This document shows positions 8,965 to 19,120 of a stretch of DNA of 64,000 bases, piece by piece. The first letter of the stretch is position 1, and every line of letters starts with the position of its first letter. The stretch is taken from positions 62,001-126,000 of the forward strand of contig CANJLH010000006.1 in assembly GCA_947475415.1 (NCBI GenBank). The letters run 5' to 3'. Under the pieces are notes generated by a model that ran no database searches, was not told the DNA's origin, and worked only from the letters and a program-made list of their open reading frames with translations. The position numbers were made by a program, and so were the translations under genes. This DNA is from Caulobacteraceae bacterium. GTDB taxonomy: Bacteria > Pseudomonadota > Alphaproteobacteria > Caulobacterales > Caulobacteraceae.

Positions 8965-9171
8965 ATGCCTACCGGCACTGTGAAGTGGTTCAACGGAACC
9001 AAGGGCTACGGCTTCATCCAACCTGATGAGGGCGGCGCCGACGTGTTCGTCCATATTTCAGCCGTCGAACGCGCGGGCTTGCGCTCGCTCAACGAAGGTC
9101 AAAAAATCACCTATGAACTGGAACGCGACTCCCGCAGCGGCAAGACCGCCGCCGGCCAGTTGCAGGCCTAG
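8965..9171 (+). CDS. Cold-shock domain protein (CspA family)
   Basis: 68-residue single-OB-fold nucleic-acid chaperone. RNP1 (KGYGFIQP) and RNP2 (VFVHIS) are both intact, and the protein opens with [12 protein letters not shown], typical of the family. It binds single-stranded RNA or DNA and melts mRNA structure in the cold or in stationary phase. The ATG at 8965 is preceded by GAAGGA. A strong intrinsic terminator follows 41 bp after the stop, so the gene is a single-gene unit. Length and motifs leave no real alternative. Confidence 0.97.
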   Translation: MPTGTVKWFNGTKGYGFIQPDEGGADVFVHISAVERAGLRSLNEGQKITYELERDSRSGKTAAGQLQA

Positions 9172-9212
9172 TTTTTCGGGCCGGCGATTTCGCCGCCCGA
9201 GCCAATATTCGT

Positions 9213-9247
9213 CAGGCCGGTCCCTTGCGGGGCCGGCCTGTTTTTTT
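9213..9247 (+). terminator. Intrinsic terminator of the cold-shock gene
   Basis: A 12-bp stem, CAGGCCGGTCCC against GGGGCCGGCCTG with one G-U pair and a TTGC loop, is followed directly by seven T. This is the clearest rho-independent terminator in the window. Confidence 0.92.
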
Positions 9248-9301
9248 GATGTTGGGGAACGGCGCGGCGTCCCTGTCGCGCGCGCGCTTGCAGGAAACGC
9301 C

Positions 9302-10072
9302 ATGTCTCTTTTCGATCTTACCGGCCACACGGCCGTGGTGACCGGCTCCACCAAGGGGATCGGACTGGCCATCGTGCGCGAGATGGCCGCGGCCGGCGCC
9401 AACGTTGTGGTTTCAAGCCGCGATCAAGGCCTGTGCGAAAAGGTTGCTGCGGCGATCAATGATGAGTTCGGTGGCGGACGCACGATCGCCAAGGCCATCG
9501 CCTTCGACCTGGAGGAGCGCGACTCCATAAGGCCGTTCACCGACGCGGCGCAGAAGGCGTTTGGCGGCGTCGACACCTTGGTTTGCAACGCTGCTGTAAT
9601 GTCCCTGCGCGGCCCCGGCGCCTTTGACCGCACGCTCACCGGCAACATCCACCATAACTACCGCCTCTGCGAATCGTTCCGGCCGGCCATGGCCGCGCGC
9701 GGCGGCGGGTCGATGATTCTGATAGGTTCGGTGAGCGGTCACACCGCCCAGCCAAAGATCATGGCCTACTCCACGTCCAAGGCCGGCCTGGCGCATCTGG
9801 CCCGATGCCTGGCCGATGAGACAGCGGGCCAGAACATCCGCGTCAATTGCCTGGCGCCCGGTCTGATCCGATCTGAAGCCTCGGAAACCACCTTGGGTGA
9901 GGCGGGCCTCGCCGCCGCCGCCCCCGGGATTCCCTTGAGGCGTGTTGGCGAACCGGAGGAAATCGCCGGCGCCGTCATCTTCCTGGCCAGCAGAGCCGGC
10001 GCCTATGTGACCGGCACCACCCTGTGGGTGGACGGCGGGCGCACTTTCCTGCCGGCGGATCGACTGTTGTAG
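9302..10072 (+). CDS. Short-chain dehydrogenase/reductase (classical SDR)
   Basis: 256-residue NAD(P)-dependent oxidoreductase. The cofactor motif TGSTKGIG is near residue 14, NAAVM follows strand 4, and the catalytic pair is in AYSTSKAG (Tyr and Lys), with a Ser about 13 residues before. The end, VTGTTLWVDGGRTF, is typical of classical FabG-like SDRs. It may act in fatty-acid or secondary-alcohol metabolism; the substrate cannot be read. It sits alone between the cold-shock terminator and carB, 127 bp before carB. Confidence 0.9.
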   Translation: MSLFDLTGHTAVVTGSTKGIGLAIVREMAAAGANVVVSSRDQGLCEKVAAAINDEFGGGRTIAKAIAFDLEERDSIRPFTDAAQKAFGGVDTLVCNAAVMSLRGPGAFDRTLTGNIHHNYRLCESFRPAMAARGGGSMILIGSVSGHTAQPKIMAYSTSKAGLAHLARCLADETAGQNIRVNCLAPGLIRSEASETTLGEAGLAAAAPGIPLRRVGEPEEIAGAVIFLASRAGAYVTGTTLWVDGGRTFLPADRLL

Positions 10073-10199
10073 CGATACGCGAACACGCGCTTGCGTCGCC
10101 GCCGCCACCCCACTAAACGGACGGCTTAACCTGCATTGACGGTCGATGGAGGCGCGCGCTCCGGCGCGAGCCCCATTTTGCCGCGCGAGATGAGAGCCG

Positions 10200-13100
10200 A
10201 TGCCCAGACGCACCGACATCAAATCCATCCTGATAATCGGCGCCGGGCCCATCGTTATCGGCCAGGCCTGCGAATTCGACTATTCCGGCGTGCAGGCCTG
10301 CAAGGCGCTGCGGGCCGAGGGTTACAGGATCGTTCTGGTCAACTCCAATCCGGCGACGATCATGACTGATCCGAACATCGCCGACGCCACCTATATCGAG
10401 CCGATCACCCCTGAGATCGTCGAACAGATCATCGCCAAGGAGCGGCCGGACGCCCTGCTGCCGACCATGGGCGGCCAGACGGCGCTGAACACCGCCCTGG
10501 CTCTGGAACAGATGGGGGTTCTGGAAAAGTACGGCGTCGAGATGATCGGCGCCAAGGCCGCCGTGATCGACAAGGCCGAGGATCGTCAGAAGTTCCGCAA
10601 CGCCATGGACGCCATCGGCCTGGAGAGCCCCAAGTCCAAGGCCGCCCACACTTTGGACGAGGCCATGGAAGGCCTGGAGTTCGTGGGGCTGCCCGCGATC
10701 ATTCGCCCCTCTTTCACGCTCGCCGGCACCGGTGGCGGCATCGCCTACAACGTCGAGGAGTTCCGCGAGATCGTCGAGCGCGGTCTGGACATGTCTCCCA
10801 CCACCGAAGTGCTGATCGAGGAGAGCGTGCTGGGTTGGAAGGAGTATGAGATGGAGGTGGTCCGCGACAAGGCGGACAACTGCATCATCGTCTGCTCCAT
10901 CGAGAACGTGGACCCCATGGGCGTCCACACCGGAGATTCGATCACCGTCGCCCCGGCATTGACGCTCACCGACAAGGAATACCAACGCATGCGCGCCGCC
11001 TCGATCGCGGTGCTGCGCGAGATCGGCGTCGAAACCGGCGGCTCAAACGTCCAGTTCGCGGTCAATCCGGCCGATGGCCGGATGGTGGTGATCGAGATGA
11101 ATCCGAGGGTGTCGCGCTCATCGGCGTTGGCGTCCAAGGCCACGGGCTTTCCCATCGCCAAAGTCGCCGCCAGGCTGGCCGTGGGCTACACCCTCGATGA
11201 GTTGATGAACGACATCACCGGCGCAACGCCGGCGTCGTTCGAGCCTTCCATCGACTATGTGGTCACCAAGATCCCCCGCTTCGCCTTCGAGAAGTATCCG
11301 GGTGCGGAGCCGCATCTGACCACTTCGATGAAATCGGTGGGTGAGGTGATGGCCATCGGCCGAACCTTCGCCGAAAGCCTGCAGAAGGCCCTGCGCGGCC
11401 TGGAGACGGGACTCGACGGTCTCGATGAGGTCGAAATCGAAGGCGCCGACGACCCCGAGGTCGGTCGGGATTCGGTCCGGCGCGCGCTGGGAAAGCCGAC
11501 GCCGGACCGGCTGCGGGTCATCGCCCAGGCCTTTCGCCATGGGCTCAGCGTCGACGAGGTCAACGCCGCCTGCGCCTATGAGCCCTGGTTCCTGCGCCAG
11601 ATCGAGACCCTGGTGGCCGAGGAGGCCCGCGTCGCCCGTGATGGCTTGCCAAAAACCCCGACCGGGTTCCGTGCGCTGAAGGCCCAGGGATTCTCTGACG
11701 CGCGGCTGGCGACCCTGGCCGGATCCACAGAGAAGGAAGTTCGCCGACGGCGCCGCGCCCTGGGCGTGCGGCCGGTTTACAAGCGCATCGACACCTGCGC
11801 CGGCGAGTTCCGCGCCGAGACGCCCTACATGTACTCGACCTATGAGACTGGCGCCCTGGGCCAGGCGGCGGAGTGTGAAAGCGAGCCTACCGACCGCCGC
11901 AAGGCGATCATCCTGGGCGGCGGTCCCAATCGGATCGGCCAGGGGATCGAGTTCGACTATTGCTGCTGCCACGCGGCCTTCGCGCTGGACGACATCGGCA
12001 TCGAGTCGATCATGGTGAACTGCAATCCCGAGACGGTCTCCACCGACTATGACACCTCCGACCGGCTGTATTTCGAACCGCTGACCGCAGAAGACGTGCT
12101 GGAGCTGATCGACGTGGAGGCGTCCCGCGGCGAACTGCTGGGCGTGATCGTTCAGTTTGGCGGTCAGACGCCGCTGAAACTCGCCCAACCCCTCGAGGAC
12201 GCCGGGGTGCCGATCCTGGGCACTTCACCGGACGCCATTGACCTGGCCGAGGACCGCGAGCGGTTCCAGAAGCTGCTGCGCCGCCTGGAGATTCAGCAGC
12301 CGATCAACGCCATCGCCCGCTCCCGCGACGAAGCCTTCGCCGGCGCCAAGGAGGTGGGCTATCCGGTGGTGATCCGGCCGTCCTACGTGCTGGGTGGCCG
12401 CGCGATGGAGATCGTCCGCGACGACGAACAGCTCGACCGCTACATCCGCACCGCCGTGCAGGTGTCCGGAGACTCTCCGGTCCTGATCGATCAATACCTG
12501 TCCCGCGCCACAGAAGTGGACGTGGACGCCCTGTGCGACGGCGTGGATGTGTTCGTGGCCGGCGTCATGGAGCACATCGAGGAAGCCGGCGTGCACTCGG
12601 GCGATTCCGCCTGCTCCCTGCCGCCGTTCTCGCTGAAGCCCGAGACCATCGAGGAACTGAAGCGCCAGACTGAGGCGATGGCCAGAGCGCTGAACGTCAA
12701 GGGCCTGATGAACGTCCAGTTCGCGATCGAGGAACCGCAGAGCGCTGAACCGCGGATTTTCGTTCTGGAAGTCAACCCCCGCGCCAGCCGGACGGTGCCC
12801 TTTGTGGCCAAGACCATCGGCGAGCCCCTGGCCGCCATCGCCGCCAAGATCATGGCCGGCCGGCCGCTTTCCGAGTTCGGCCTGACCAACAAGACTTTCA
12901 ACCACATCGCGGTGAAGGAGGCGGTGTTCCCCTTCGCCCGCTTCGCTGGCGTCGATACGGTGCTGGGTCCGGAGATGCGTTCCACCGGCGAGGTGATGGG
13001 CCTGGACTGGGTGCGTCCGGGCGAGGCGCTTCCGGCCGCCTTCGCCCGCGCGTTTGCAAAGGCCCAATTGGGCGGCGGCACGCGGATGCCACAGGAAGGC

Positions 13101-13484
13101 GCGGTATTCGTCTCTGTCCGCGACGCCGACAAGGCCTGGATCGTCGAGCCGGTCAATATCCTGCTCAGCCTAGGCTTCCGGGTGTTGGCCACTAGCGGAA
13201 CCGAGCGCTACCTCGCCGATCAGGGGGTCGAGGTCGAGCGCGTGATGAAGGTTCTGGAGGGCCGTCCCCACATCGTCGACGCCATGAAGAACGGCGGCGT
13301 GCAGCTGGTCTTCAACACCACCGAAGGCCGCCAGTCGCTGGCGGATTCCTTCGAGATTCGCCGCACCGCCCTGATGATGAAGATCCCCTATTTCACCACC
13401 GCAGCCGGCGCGCTGGCCGCGTCCCAGGCGATCGCCGCCTTGGCGGCCGGGCCGCTGGAAGTGCGGCCGCTGCAGGACTACTGA
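10200..13484 (+). CDS. carB: Carbamoyl-phosphate synthase large subunit CarB
   Basis: 1094 residues, the normal length. Two homologous halves each carry an ATP-grasp domain: the first begins near [17 protein letters not shown], the second near [17 protein letters not shown]. The C-terminal MGS-like allosteric domain starts at about 950 ([16 protein letters not shown]). It makes carbamoyl phosphate from bicarbonate, ATP and the ammonia channelled from CarA. Between the halves lies the helical oligomerisation domain. The ATG at 10200 directly precedes [15 protein letters not shown]. Its CarA partner is encoded 4 kb upstream. Confidence 0.99.
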   Translation: MPRRTDIKSILIIGAGPIVIGQACEFDYSGVQACKALRAEGYRIVLVNSNPATIMTDPNIADATYIEPITPEIVEQIIAKERPDALLPTMGGQTALNTALALEQMGVLEKYGVEMIGAKAAVIDKAEDRQKFRNAMDAIGLESPKSKAAHTLDEAMEGLEFVGLPAIIRPSFTLAGTGGGIAYNVEEFREIVERGLDMSPTTEVLIEESVLGWKEYEMEVVRDKADNCIIVCSIENVDPMGVHTGDSITVAPALTLTDKEYQRMRAASIAVLREIGVETGGSNVQFAVNPADGRMVVIEMNPRVSRSSALASKATGFPIAKVAARLAVGYTLDELMNDITGATPASFEPSIDYVVTKIPRFAFEKYPGAEPHLTTSMKSVGEVMAIGRTFAESLQKALRGLETGLDGLDEVEIEGADDPEVGRDSVRRALGKPTPDRLRVIAQAFRHGLSVDEVNAACAYEPWFLRQIETLVAEEARVARDGLPKTPTGFRALKAQGFSDARLATLAGSTEKEVRRRRRALGVRPVYKRIDTCAGEFRAETPYMYSTYETGALGQAAECESEPTDRRKAIILGGGPNRIGQGIEFDYCCCHAAFALDDIGIESIMVNCNPETVSTDYDTSDRLYFEPLTAEDVLELIDVEASRGELLGVIVQFGGQTPLKLAQPLEDAGVPILGTSPDAIDLAEDRERFQKLLRRLEIQQPINAIARSRDEAFAGAKEVGYPVVIRPSYVLGGRAMEIVRDDEQLDRYIRTAVQVSGDSPVLIDQYLSRATEVDVDALCDGVDVFVAGVMEHIEEAGVHSGDSACSLPPFSLKPETIEELKRQTEAMARALNVKGLMNVQFAIEEPQSAEPRIFVLEVNPRASRTVPFVAKTIGEPLAAIAAKIMAGRPLSEFGLTNKTFNHIAVKEAVFPFARFAGVDTVLGPEMRSTGEVMGLDWVRPGEALPAAFARAFAKAQLGGGTRMPQEGAVFVSVRDADKAWIVEPVNILLSLGFRVLATSGTERYLADQGVEVERVMKVLEGRPHIVDAMKNGGVQLVFNTTEGRQSLADSFEIRRTALMMKIPYFTTAAGALAASQAIAALAAGPLEVRPLQDY

Positions 13485-13490
13485 GCGGGA

Positions 13491-15032
13491 TCAATGTCCG
13501 GCGCCGCCGCGCGCCGGGCGGATCAACCAGACGCAGGGGATCAGAATGGCCGCTAGGATGGCGGAAATTCGGAAGATCTCCAGGGTGGAGAGCTGATAGG
13601 CTTGGTTCATGACCTCGCCGGTCACCACCCCGGCAGCCTGCCTTGCGCTGAAACCCGCGGCGCCCAGCTTGTCCATTGCGCCGGTGAAGCCCGGGTCGTT
13701 GGCGCCCATGGTCTCGACAATTCGGGTCTGACTGAGCGCCGCCTTGCGTTCCCACCAGGTGGCGGTGATCGAAGTGGCGAAGCTGGCCAGGGTCGTGCGG
13801 CTGAAATTCGACAGGCCCAGGGCTTGCGGCGCTTGATGGGCCGGGATGCCGCTGAGGATCACGCTGGTGAGCGCCAGGAAGAAGGTGCTCATCGCCACGC
13901 CCTGCAGGAACAGCGGAACCGTCAAGGTCCAGAAGTCAGCCTGCGGCGAATAGAATGAGCGCATATAGTAGGCCGCTGCGAACACAGCCAATGCGCCGCA
14001 GGCGGGCCAGCGAGGGTCCAGGCGCGCCAGGAGTCGGGCCGCAACGGGACTGAGCATCAACGCCATGACGCCGCTGGGCGCCATCACCAGGCCCGCCCAG
14101 GCTGCGCCATAGCCCATCTGGGTCTGCAGCCAGACCGGCATCAGGTAGTTGTTGGCGAAGAATATCGCGAAGCTCACGCAGTAGATGATCACCGCCACGG
14201 TGAAATCGCGGGATTTGAACAGCGACAGATCGACAATGGGATGCTTCTCACCCAGCTCCCAGATCAACCAGGCGACGAAGCCGATGGCGGCGGTGAGTGC
14301 GAGCACGACGACGGCGGGCGAAGCGAACCAGTCGGCCTCCTTGCCGAAGTCCAGCATGATCTGCAACGCGCCCACCCAGACCAGCAGCAGCATGAAGCCT
14401 GTTGTGTCGACCGGAAGTTTGCGGGTGTCAGTCTCTCGTCCGACCATGCCCTGGCGGCAGAACCAGGCGCAGGCCAGGCCGATCGGCACATTGATCAGGA
14501 ATATCCATCGCCAGCTGATGTTGTCCGAGATGGTTCCGCCCAGGATCGGTCCGAACACCGGCGCCACCATGGTCGTCGTCGACCAGATCGCCAGCGCCAG
14601 ACCGCGCCGGGAGGTCGGGAAGATCATCAGCAGCAGCGCCTGCGAGCCCGGGATCATTGGTCCCGACGCCGCGCCCTGCAGCATCCGGAAGACGATCAGC
14701 GAGGGCAGATTCCAGGCCAAGCCGCACAGCAGCGAGGCCGTGGTGAAGGCCAACACTGCGATAATGAAGGTGCGCACCACGCCATAACGTCCCATTAGCC
14801 AGCCGGTTAGCGGCACGGATACGCCATTGGCGACCGCGAAGGAGGTGACCACCCAGGTTCCCTGGCTGACGCTGGCGCCCAACGCCCCTGAGATCGCCGG
14901 CAGGGAGACATTGGCGATGGTGGCGTCAAGCACCTGCATGAAGGTGCCAAGCGCAAGCGCGATGGCGGTGACCCACAGGGTCACGCCGGACAACGGCTCC
15001 AGCGGGGCGGCCCTTGCGCCGGCCTCAGACAT
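13491..15032 (-). CDS. EmrB/QacA-type MFS multidrug exporter (DHA2 family)
   Basis: 513-residue inner-membrane drug:proton antiporter with about 14 transmembrane helices. Family motifs include the helix-1 motif D1 (LDATIANVSLPAISGALG) and the loop 2-3 motif A variant GWLMGRYGVVR, and motif C lies near GPILGGTISDNISWRWIF. It forms the pump of a tripartite system with the HlyD-type adaptor and outer-membrane channel encoded just upstream. Its ATG overlaps the adaptor stop as ATGA, so translation is probably coupled. Substrate unknown; the homologues export lipophilic toxins. Confidence 0.93.
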   Translation of the reverse strand: MSEAGARAAPLEPLSGVTLWVTAIALALGTFMQVLDATIANVSLPAISGALGASVSQGTWVVTSFAVANGVSVPLTGWLMGRYGVVRTFIIAVLAFTTASLLCGLAWNLPSLIVFRMLQGAASGPMIPGSQALLLMIFPTSRRGLALAIWSTTTMVAPVFGPILGGTISDNISWRWIFLINVPIGLACAWFCRQGMVGRETDTRKLPVDTTGFMLLLVWVGALQIMLDFGKEADWFASPAVVVLALTAAIGFVAWLIWELGEKHPIVDLSLFKSRDFTVAVIIYCVSFAIFFANNYLMPVWLQTQMGYGAAWAGLVMAPSGVMALMLSPVAARLLARLDPRWPACGALAVFAAAYYMRSFYSPQADFWTLTVPLFLQGVAMSTFFLALTSVILSGIPAHQAPQALGLSNFSRTTLASFATSITATWWERKAALSQTRIVETMGANDPGFTGAMDKLGAAGFSARQAAGVVTGEVMNQAYQLSTLEIFRISAILAAILIPCVWLIRPARGGAGH

Positions 15033-16177
15033 CAGTTCGACGCGGTGTCGATGTCGGCCTTCATGGAAAGGCCGACGCGCAGGGGGTGCTCCTTCAGCTC
15101 CACCGGGTCTAGATAGATCCGCACCGGTAACCGCTGGACCACCTTGATCCAGTTACCGGTGGCGTTCTGTGGTGGGATTAGCGAGAACGCCGCGCCAGTG
15201 CCGCCGGACAGGCCCCGCACGACACCGTGGAACTTCACTCCGCCACCGTAGAGGTCCGAGGTCAGCACTACCTTCTGCCCCGGCCGCACCTTGCGCAACT
15301 GCACCTCCTTGTAGTTGGCGTCCACGAAAGCGAAGACCGTGGGCACGATCGCCATGATCGGCGCCCCGACAGCCACCTGCTGGCCGATCACCACGGTGCG
15401 TTTGGTGACGATCCCGTCCTTAGGCGCGCGGATGATCGTGCGCGAGAGCGCGAGCTCCGCGGCCTCCAGCCGAGCCCGCGCCAGGGCCACATCGGGGTTC
15501 TGGTTGGGGATGACGCCGGTGATGTTGGCGGCGTTCGCGGCGCGCTCGCCGCTTGCTTCGGCGCGATCCGCGAGGGCCTGGGCGCGAGCGGCGCGGGCGG
15601 AGGCCAAGGCGGCGTTTGCGCTGGCGTAGCGGGAGATGGCCGCGGTCAGTTCCTCGCCGGAGACCGCGCCCGCCGGCGCGAGGGCTTTGCGACGCGACAG
15701 GTCGGTGCGCGCACGGTCGAACTCCGCCGCCGCAGCGGCGATGCCGGCGTCGGCCTGGGAGATATCGGCGCCCTTGGCCGAAACCCTTCCGGCGAGGGCC
15801 GCATCGCTGGCGTAGTAGCCATGCACCCGCCGCTCGGCCTGACCCAGTGCGGCGCGGGCGGCGGCCACGGCCAGCCGGGCGTCAGAATCATCCAGCAGCA
15901 CCAGGGGCTGACCCGTCTTCACCGCATCGGTCTCGGCGACCAACACCTTGGCGACCGGGCCGGCCACCAGTGGTGTCACCTGGGCCACTTCGGCGCCGAC
16001 ATAGGCGTTGTCGGTTTTGACGTGATGGCGGGCGACCACCAGATAATAGACCCCCCATAGCGCCACGCCGATCACCACGGCGGCGGCCAACAGCATCAGA
16101 CGGCCTCGGCGCAGCGCAACTCGCGCGGCCTGGGCCTGCTGGTCGGCCGCGGCCTGTCCAGGAGCGGCGTCATCCAT
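15032..16177 (-). CDS. EmrA/HlyD-type membrane-fusion adaptor
   Basis: 381-residue periplasmic adaptor of a tripartite exporter, anchored by one N-terminal helix (MLLAAAVVIGVALWGVYYLV, about 29-48). After it come the first lipoyl half (VKTDNAYVGAEVAQV), a long alpha-helical hairpin rich in Ala (about 95-220), the second lipoyl half with the IRAPKDGIVTKRTVVIGQQV block, and a beta-barrel. It links the MFS pump to the outer-membrane channel. GGAG lies about nine bases before the ATG. Middle gene of the operon: 29 bp after the channel gene, 4-bp overlap with the pump gene. Confidence 0.93.
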   Translation of the reverse strand: MDDAAPGQAAADQQAQAARVALRRGRLMLLAAAVVIGVALWGVYYLVVARHHVKTDNAYVGAEVAQVTPLVAGPVAKVLVAETDAVKTGQPLVLLDDSDARLAVAAARAALGQAERRVHGYYASDAALAGRVSAKGADISQADAGIAAAAAEFDRARTDLSRRKALAPAGAVSGEELTAAISRYASANAALASARAARAQALADRAEASGERAANAANITGVIPNQNPDVALARARLEAAELALSRTIIRAPKDGIVTKRTVVIGQQVAVGAPIMAIVPTVFAFVDANYKEVQLRKVRPGQKVVLTSDLYGGGVKFHGVVRGLSGGTGAAFSLIPPQNATGNWIKVVQRLPVRIYLDPVELKEHPLRVGLSMKADIDTASN

Positions 16178-16206
16178 GGTCGAAGTCTCCGGAAAGGGTC
16201 ATGCCG

Positions 16207-17637
16207 TCACGAACCCCGATAGCCGCCGCCCAGGGCGCGGATCAGAGCCACATCGAGGACGAAAGCGCGCGCCTCCAGATCGGCCACCGCCCGCCGCCGA
16301 TCCAGCACCGCTTCCTCGGCCAGAAGGGCTGACTGGTAGGTGGTCAGCGCGCCTTGATAGCGCAGGCGCGCAATCCGCAGAGCGTCCTCGCCGGCCGCAA
16401 GCGCCTGGCGAGACTGGGCGAGCCGAACGCTGAGCGACCTTTGACTGGCCACCGCGTCGGCGACGTCGCGCATGGCGTTGGTCAGCACATCGTCATAGGC
16501 CGCCACCGCCTCGTCGCGCTCGGCCTCGGCGCCGCGCAGCCCGGCGCGTAACCGCCCGCCCCGGAAGATCGGCAGGCTGACCGCCGGCCCCACCTGTCCG
16601 GCGTCCGAACCCGCGTCCAACAGGTGGTCCAGATGCAGCGCCTGAACCCCAAGCTCGCCGACGAGGTTGATATTTGGGTAGAAGGCCGCCTTGGCGCCCT
16701 TGACCCGGCGCTGCGCCGCCTCGGCCCGCCAGCGCGCTGCGGCCAGGTCCGGACGCCGGCCCAGCAGATTCGCAGCCAGGCTTTCCGGCAGTCCCAAGGG
16801 CCTCAGCGTCGCCGCCGACGGGCGCGCGATGGCGAGACCCCGGTCCGGCCCCTGCCCGGCCAAGGCCGCCAGTCGGTTCCGGACGATCGCGATGTCCTCG
16901 TCGATGGCGGCGATCGCAGCGCGCGCCGCCGATGGCCCAGACTCGGCCTGGCTGAGCTCGGCGCGGGTGTCGAGACCGTTGTCCACACGCATCTGCACCA
17001 ACCTGAGCGTCTCAGATCGTAAGGTCAGGGCCCGCTCAGCAACGTCGCGGCGTGCGAACAGGCCCGCAAGGTCGGCGTATGACGCCGCAATGCTGGTCGT
17101 CAGCATCAGCCTGGCCTGAGCGGCGTCAGCCTCGGCGGCCCGCGCCTCAGATGCCGCGGCGGCCACGGCCGCGCGATTGCGGCCCCAGAAATCGAGCTCC
17201 CAGCTGAAGTCGAAATTCGCCCGGCCGTAGTCATTATAGCCCTGCGGCAGAAATTGTCGAGGAAACCCATTGTTATAGCTTCGCTTTTCCTCGACCACCT
17301 CACCGGTGACCGCAAGATCTGGCAAGCCTTCGCCCCGCCGCCCGGCGAGAGCGGCGTCGGCTCGGCGCAGCCGCGCCTCGGCTTGCGCCAGACTGGGGGA
17401 TCCCGCCAGCGCCGTGTCGATCAGGCCGGTGAGTTGGGCGTCACCGTAGTCTTTCCACCAGCCGTCGCCGGGCCAGGGCGCGACGACGGCCGAAAACGAC
17501 TCCGCGCTGGCCAGGTCGTTCGGGGCGCGTGCGATCCGCGCCGGCTGACGCGGCGGCAGACTGGCGCAGGCCGCTGTGGCGCAAATTGCGCCCATAAGGG
17601 CAAGCTTCACACCCAGAGCGGTGACGGTTTCGGCCAT
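16207..17637 (-). CDS. Outer-membrane efflux lipoprotein (NodT/OprM family)
   Basis: 476 residues; outer-membrane channel of the exporter. It has a lipoprotein signal (LALMGAICATAAC, lipid Cys near residue 24) and two OEP repeats with long coiled helices (LTGLIDTALAGSPSLAQAEA, and the matching second half near 290 and after). The start at 17637 was chosen because it gives a compact signal peptide; a GTG three codons upstream is also possible. It is the first gene of the unit channel - adaptor - pump. No MarR or TetR regulator gene lies beside it, so control of the operon is not visible here. Confidence 0.92.
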   Translation of the reverse strand: MAETVTALGVKLALMGAICATAACASLPPRQPARIARAPNDLASAESFSAVVAPWPGDGWWKDYGDAQLTGLIDTALAGSPSLAQAEARLRRADAALAGRRGEGLPDLAVTGEVVEEKRSYNNGFPRQFLPQGYNDYGRANFDFSWELDFWGRNRAAVAAAASEARAAEADAAQARLMLTTSIAASYADLAGLFARRDVAERALTLRSETLRLVQMRVDNGLDTRAELSQAESGPSAARAAIAAIDEDIAIVRNRLAALAGQGPDRGLAIARPSAATLRPLGLPESLAANLLGRRPDLAAARWRAEAAQRRVKGAKAAFYPNINLVGELGVQALHLDHLLDAGSDAGQVGPAVSLPIFRGGRLRAGLRGAEAERDEAVAAYDDVLTNAMRDVADAVASQRSLSVRLAQSRQALAAGEDALRIARLRYQGALTTYQSALLAEEAVLDRRRAVADLEARAFVLDVALIRALGGGYRGS

Positions 17638-17910
17638 GCCTGACACGCCAGCCCCCCTTTTTCGTCCCGCGCGGCTCCACCTTTATGCCCGAGGCGCGCG
17701 CCGGTCGAGCCCGCGAGCCGATGAATTCCCGCGTCGGCCGAGGGAACCAGCAAGCTCTGCCGGCGTTGATGAAGGGTAAGGCGAGCGCAGCTCGTCACAT
17801 TCGCGCCGCCTGGGCGGAGGCGATCAGTCCCAGCCCGGGTCCATGCGTCCCGGGCGGGTGCTGGATGGCCCCCGCGGCCGTCGGCGCAAGCTGACAATGA
17901 AGGGTCTGTC
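17638..17910. other. Intergenic region upstream of the efflux operon
   Basis: 273 bp between the efflux operon and the small membrane-protein gene, with divergent flanks, so promoters for both must lie here. I see no convincing hexamer pair, dyad or RNA gene. Open frames within it lack coding character. Confidence 0.5.
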
Positions 17911-18078
17911 ATGGGCGTCGATTTGGGCCACGAACATCACTACAAAAACAAGCATCTGGCAGAGAAAGCGGAGAACTGGATCGGGATCGCCATGGTGGCG
18001 GTGATCGTCGTGCTGGGCGCCTTCCTGGTCTATGCCGTCATCACCACGGGCCAAGGCGCGCCGTCGTGGATGCGGTAG
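17911..18078 (+). CDS. Small single-span membrane protein, 55 residues
   Basis: Short gene easily missed by length cut-offs. The protein opens with a His/Lys-rich polar segment (GHEHHYKNKHLAEKAENW) and continues with one strong transmembrane helix (IGIAMVAVIVVLGAFLVYAV, about 24-43), ending in a short polar tail GQGAPSWMR. Layout suggests an inner-membrane peptide with its N-terminus in the cytoplasm, though orientation is uncertain. The stop is followed by 62 bp before the convergent phosphodiesterase gene. I do not recognise a family. Coding is supported by the clean hydrophobic segment and polar ends, but not proven. Confidence 0.65.
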   Translation: MGVDLGHEHHYKNKHLAEKAENWIGIAMVAVIVVLGAFLVYAVITTGQGAPSWMR

Positions 18079-18140
18079 CGGCTCAGCGCTGAGCCGCCAT
18101 CGGCGATAGATGGAACAACCGGTGACGCCATCGCGGGTCG

Positions 18141-19016
18141 TCAGGAGCGCTTGCGCATCACAAAGCGCCCGTCAGGGCGGGAGAGCACACTGACGGTGCG
18201 TTCCGACACTGGGGCGATGCATGGGAAGCGATCTACCAGTAGGCTATGTGTGACGAGTCGTTCGCCGTCCCAGGCGTGAAGGTGGAAGCCTGGCGGCTCC
18301 AGGGCGTATAGGCCTTCCGCCAGATGGGCCGGGTCCGGCGCACCTGGGGACAGGTCGAGGTTCAACTGCTGGGCGGTCGACGGACAGACGCTGGTCAGAT
18401 GGCCGCCGACCAAGGCCTGCATTGAACGGTGGATGTGACCGCAGACTACGCGCAAGATGTTCCGGCGCCCGGCCAGCGCGGCGATGAGACCGTCGGCCCA
18501 TTCCGGCCCCGGCCCGTCCATCAGCGCCATGCCGGAATCGAACGGCGGATGGTGCACGGCGACGATCGTCGGCCTGTCTTGCCCCTCTTCAAGGCGCGCC
18601 ACCAGCCAGTCCAGGCGTGCAGCGCAAAATTCGCCGTGGTGATGCGCCTCACTGGTGCTGTCGAGCACGATCAGGCGGACCGGGTGGTCGTCCACCACGT
18701 ACTGGACGAAGCCGTCACATGCCGCCAGATGCGGGTAGTCGAGCTCCGCCAGGAAGGCGCCGCGTTCGTCATGGTTGCCGATCGCCAGATAGAACGGCAG
18801 TTCGAGGCGCGCGAGCAGCGCCTTCAATTCGACATACGCCTCGTGGCTCCCGTGATTGGTCAGGTCACCGGTCACCAGCACGAGGTCCGGTCGGGGCCTC
18901 AGGGCGTTGAGCCGCTCGACGGCGCGCTCCAGCAAGGTGTTGGGGTCCACCTGGCCCCGCTGCAGGCTGCCTCCGGCGGCGACCACATGGGTGTCGGAAA
19001 TCTGGGCGATGAGCAT
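18141..19016 (-). CDS. CpdA-like class III metallophosphodiesterase
   Basis: 291-residue calcineurin-like phosphoesterase. All metal-binding blocks are present: SDTHVVAAG near residue 8, GDLTNHG near 55, GNHDERG near 85, VHHPPFDSGM near 157 and GHIHRSMQ near 198. The family includes cAMP phosphodiesterase CpdA and related glycerophosphodiesterases, so cyclic-nucleotide or phosphodiester hydrolysis is likely; the exact substrate is not readable. The start at 19016 is supported by GAGG six bases upstream; an ATG at 19049 would add eleven residues without a good ribosome site. It converges on the small membrane-protein gene. Confidence 0.87.
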   Translation of the reverse strand: MLIAQISDTHVVAAGGSLQRGQVDPNTLLERAVERLNALRPRPDLVLVTGDLTNHGSHEAYVELKALLARLELPFYLAIGNHDERGAFLAELDYPHLAACDGFVQYVVDDHPVRLIVLDSTSEAHHHGEFCAARLDWLVARLEEGQDRPTIVAVHHPPFDSGMALMDGPGPEWADGLIAALAGRRNILRVVCGHIHRSMQALVGGHLTSVCPSTAQQLNLDLSPGAPDPAHLAEGLYALEPPGFHLHAWDGERLVTHSLLVDRFPCIAPVSERTVSVLSRPDGRFVMRKRS

Positions 19017-19120
19017 CTGATCCTCGGTTGACCACTTGGGTGACGGCATGGCGAATATAACCCGCACCCCGCCCAAACGTCAGGCGCATCCAGCCCGGCC
19101 TGGATGCGGCAGGCCGCGGG

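Noticed and set aside
11118-12188. Long open frame antisense to carB
   Set aside because: Shadow of carB; composition is typical of reverse-frame reading in GC-rich genes.
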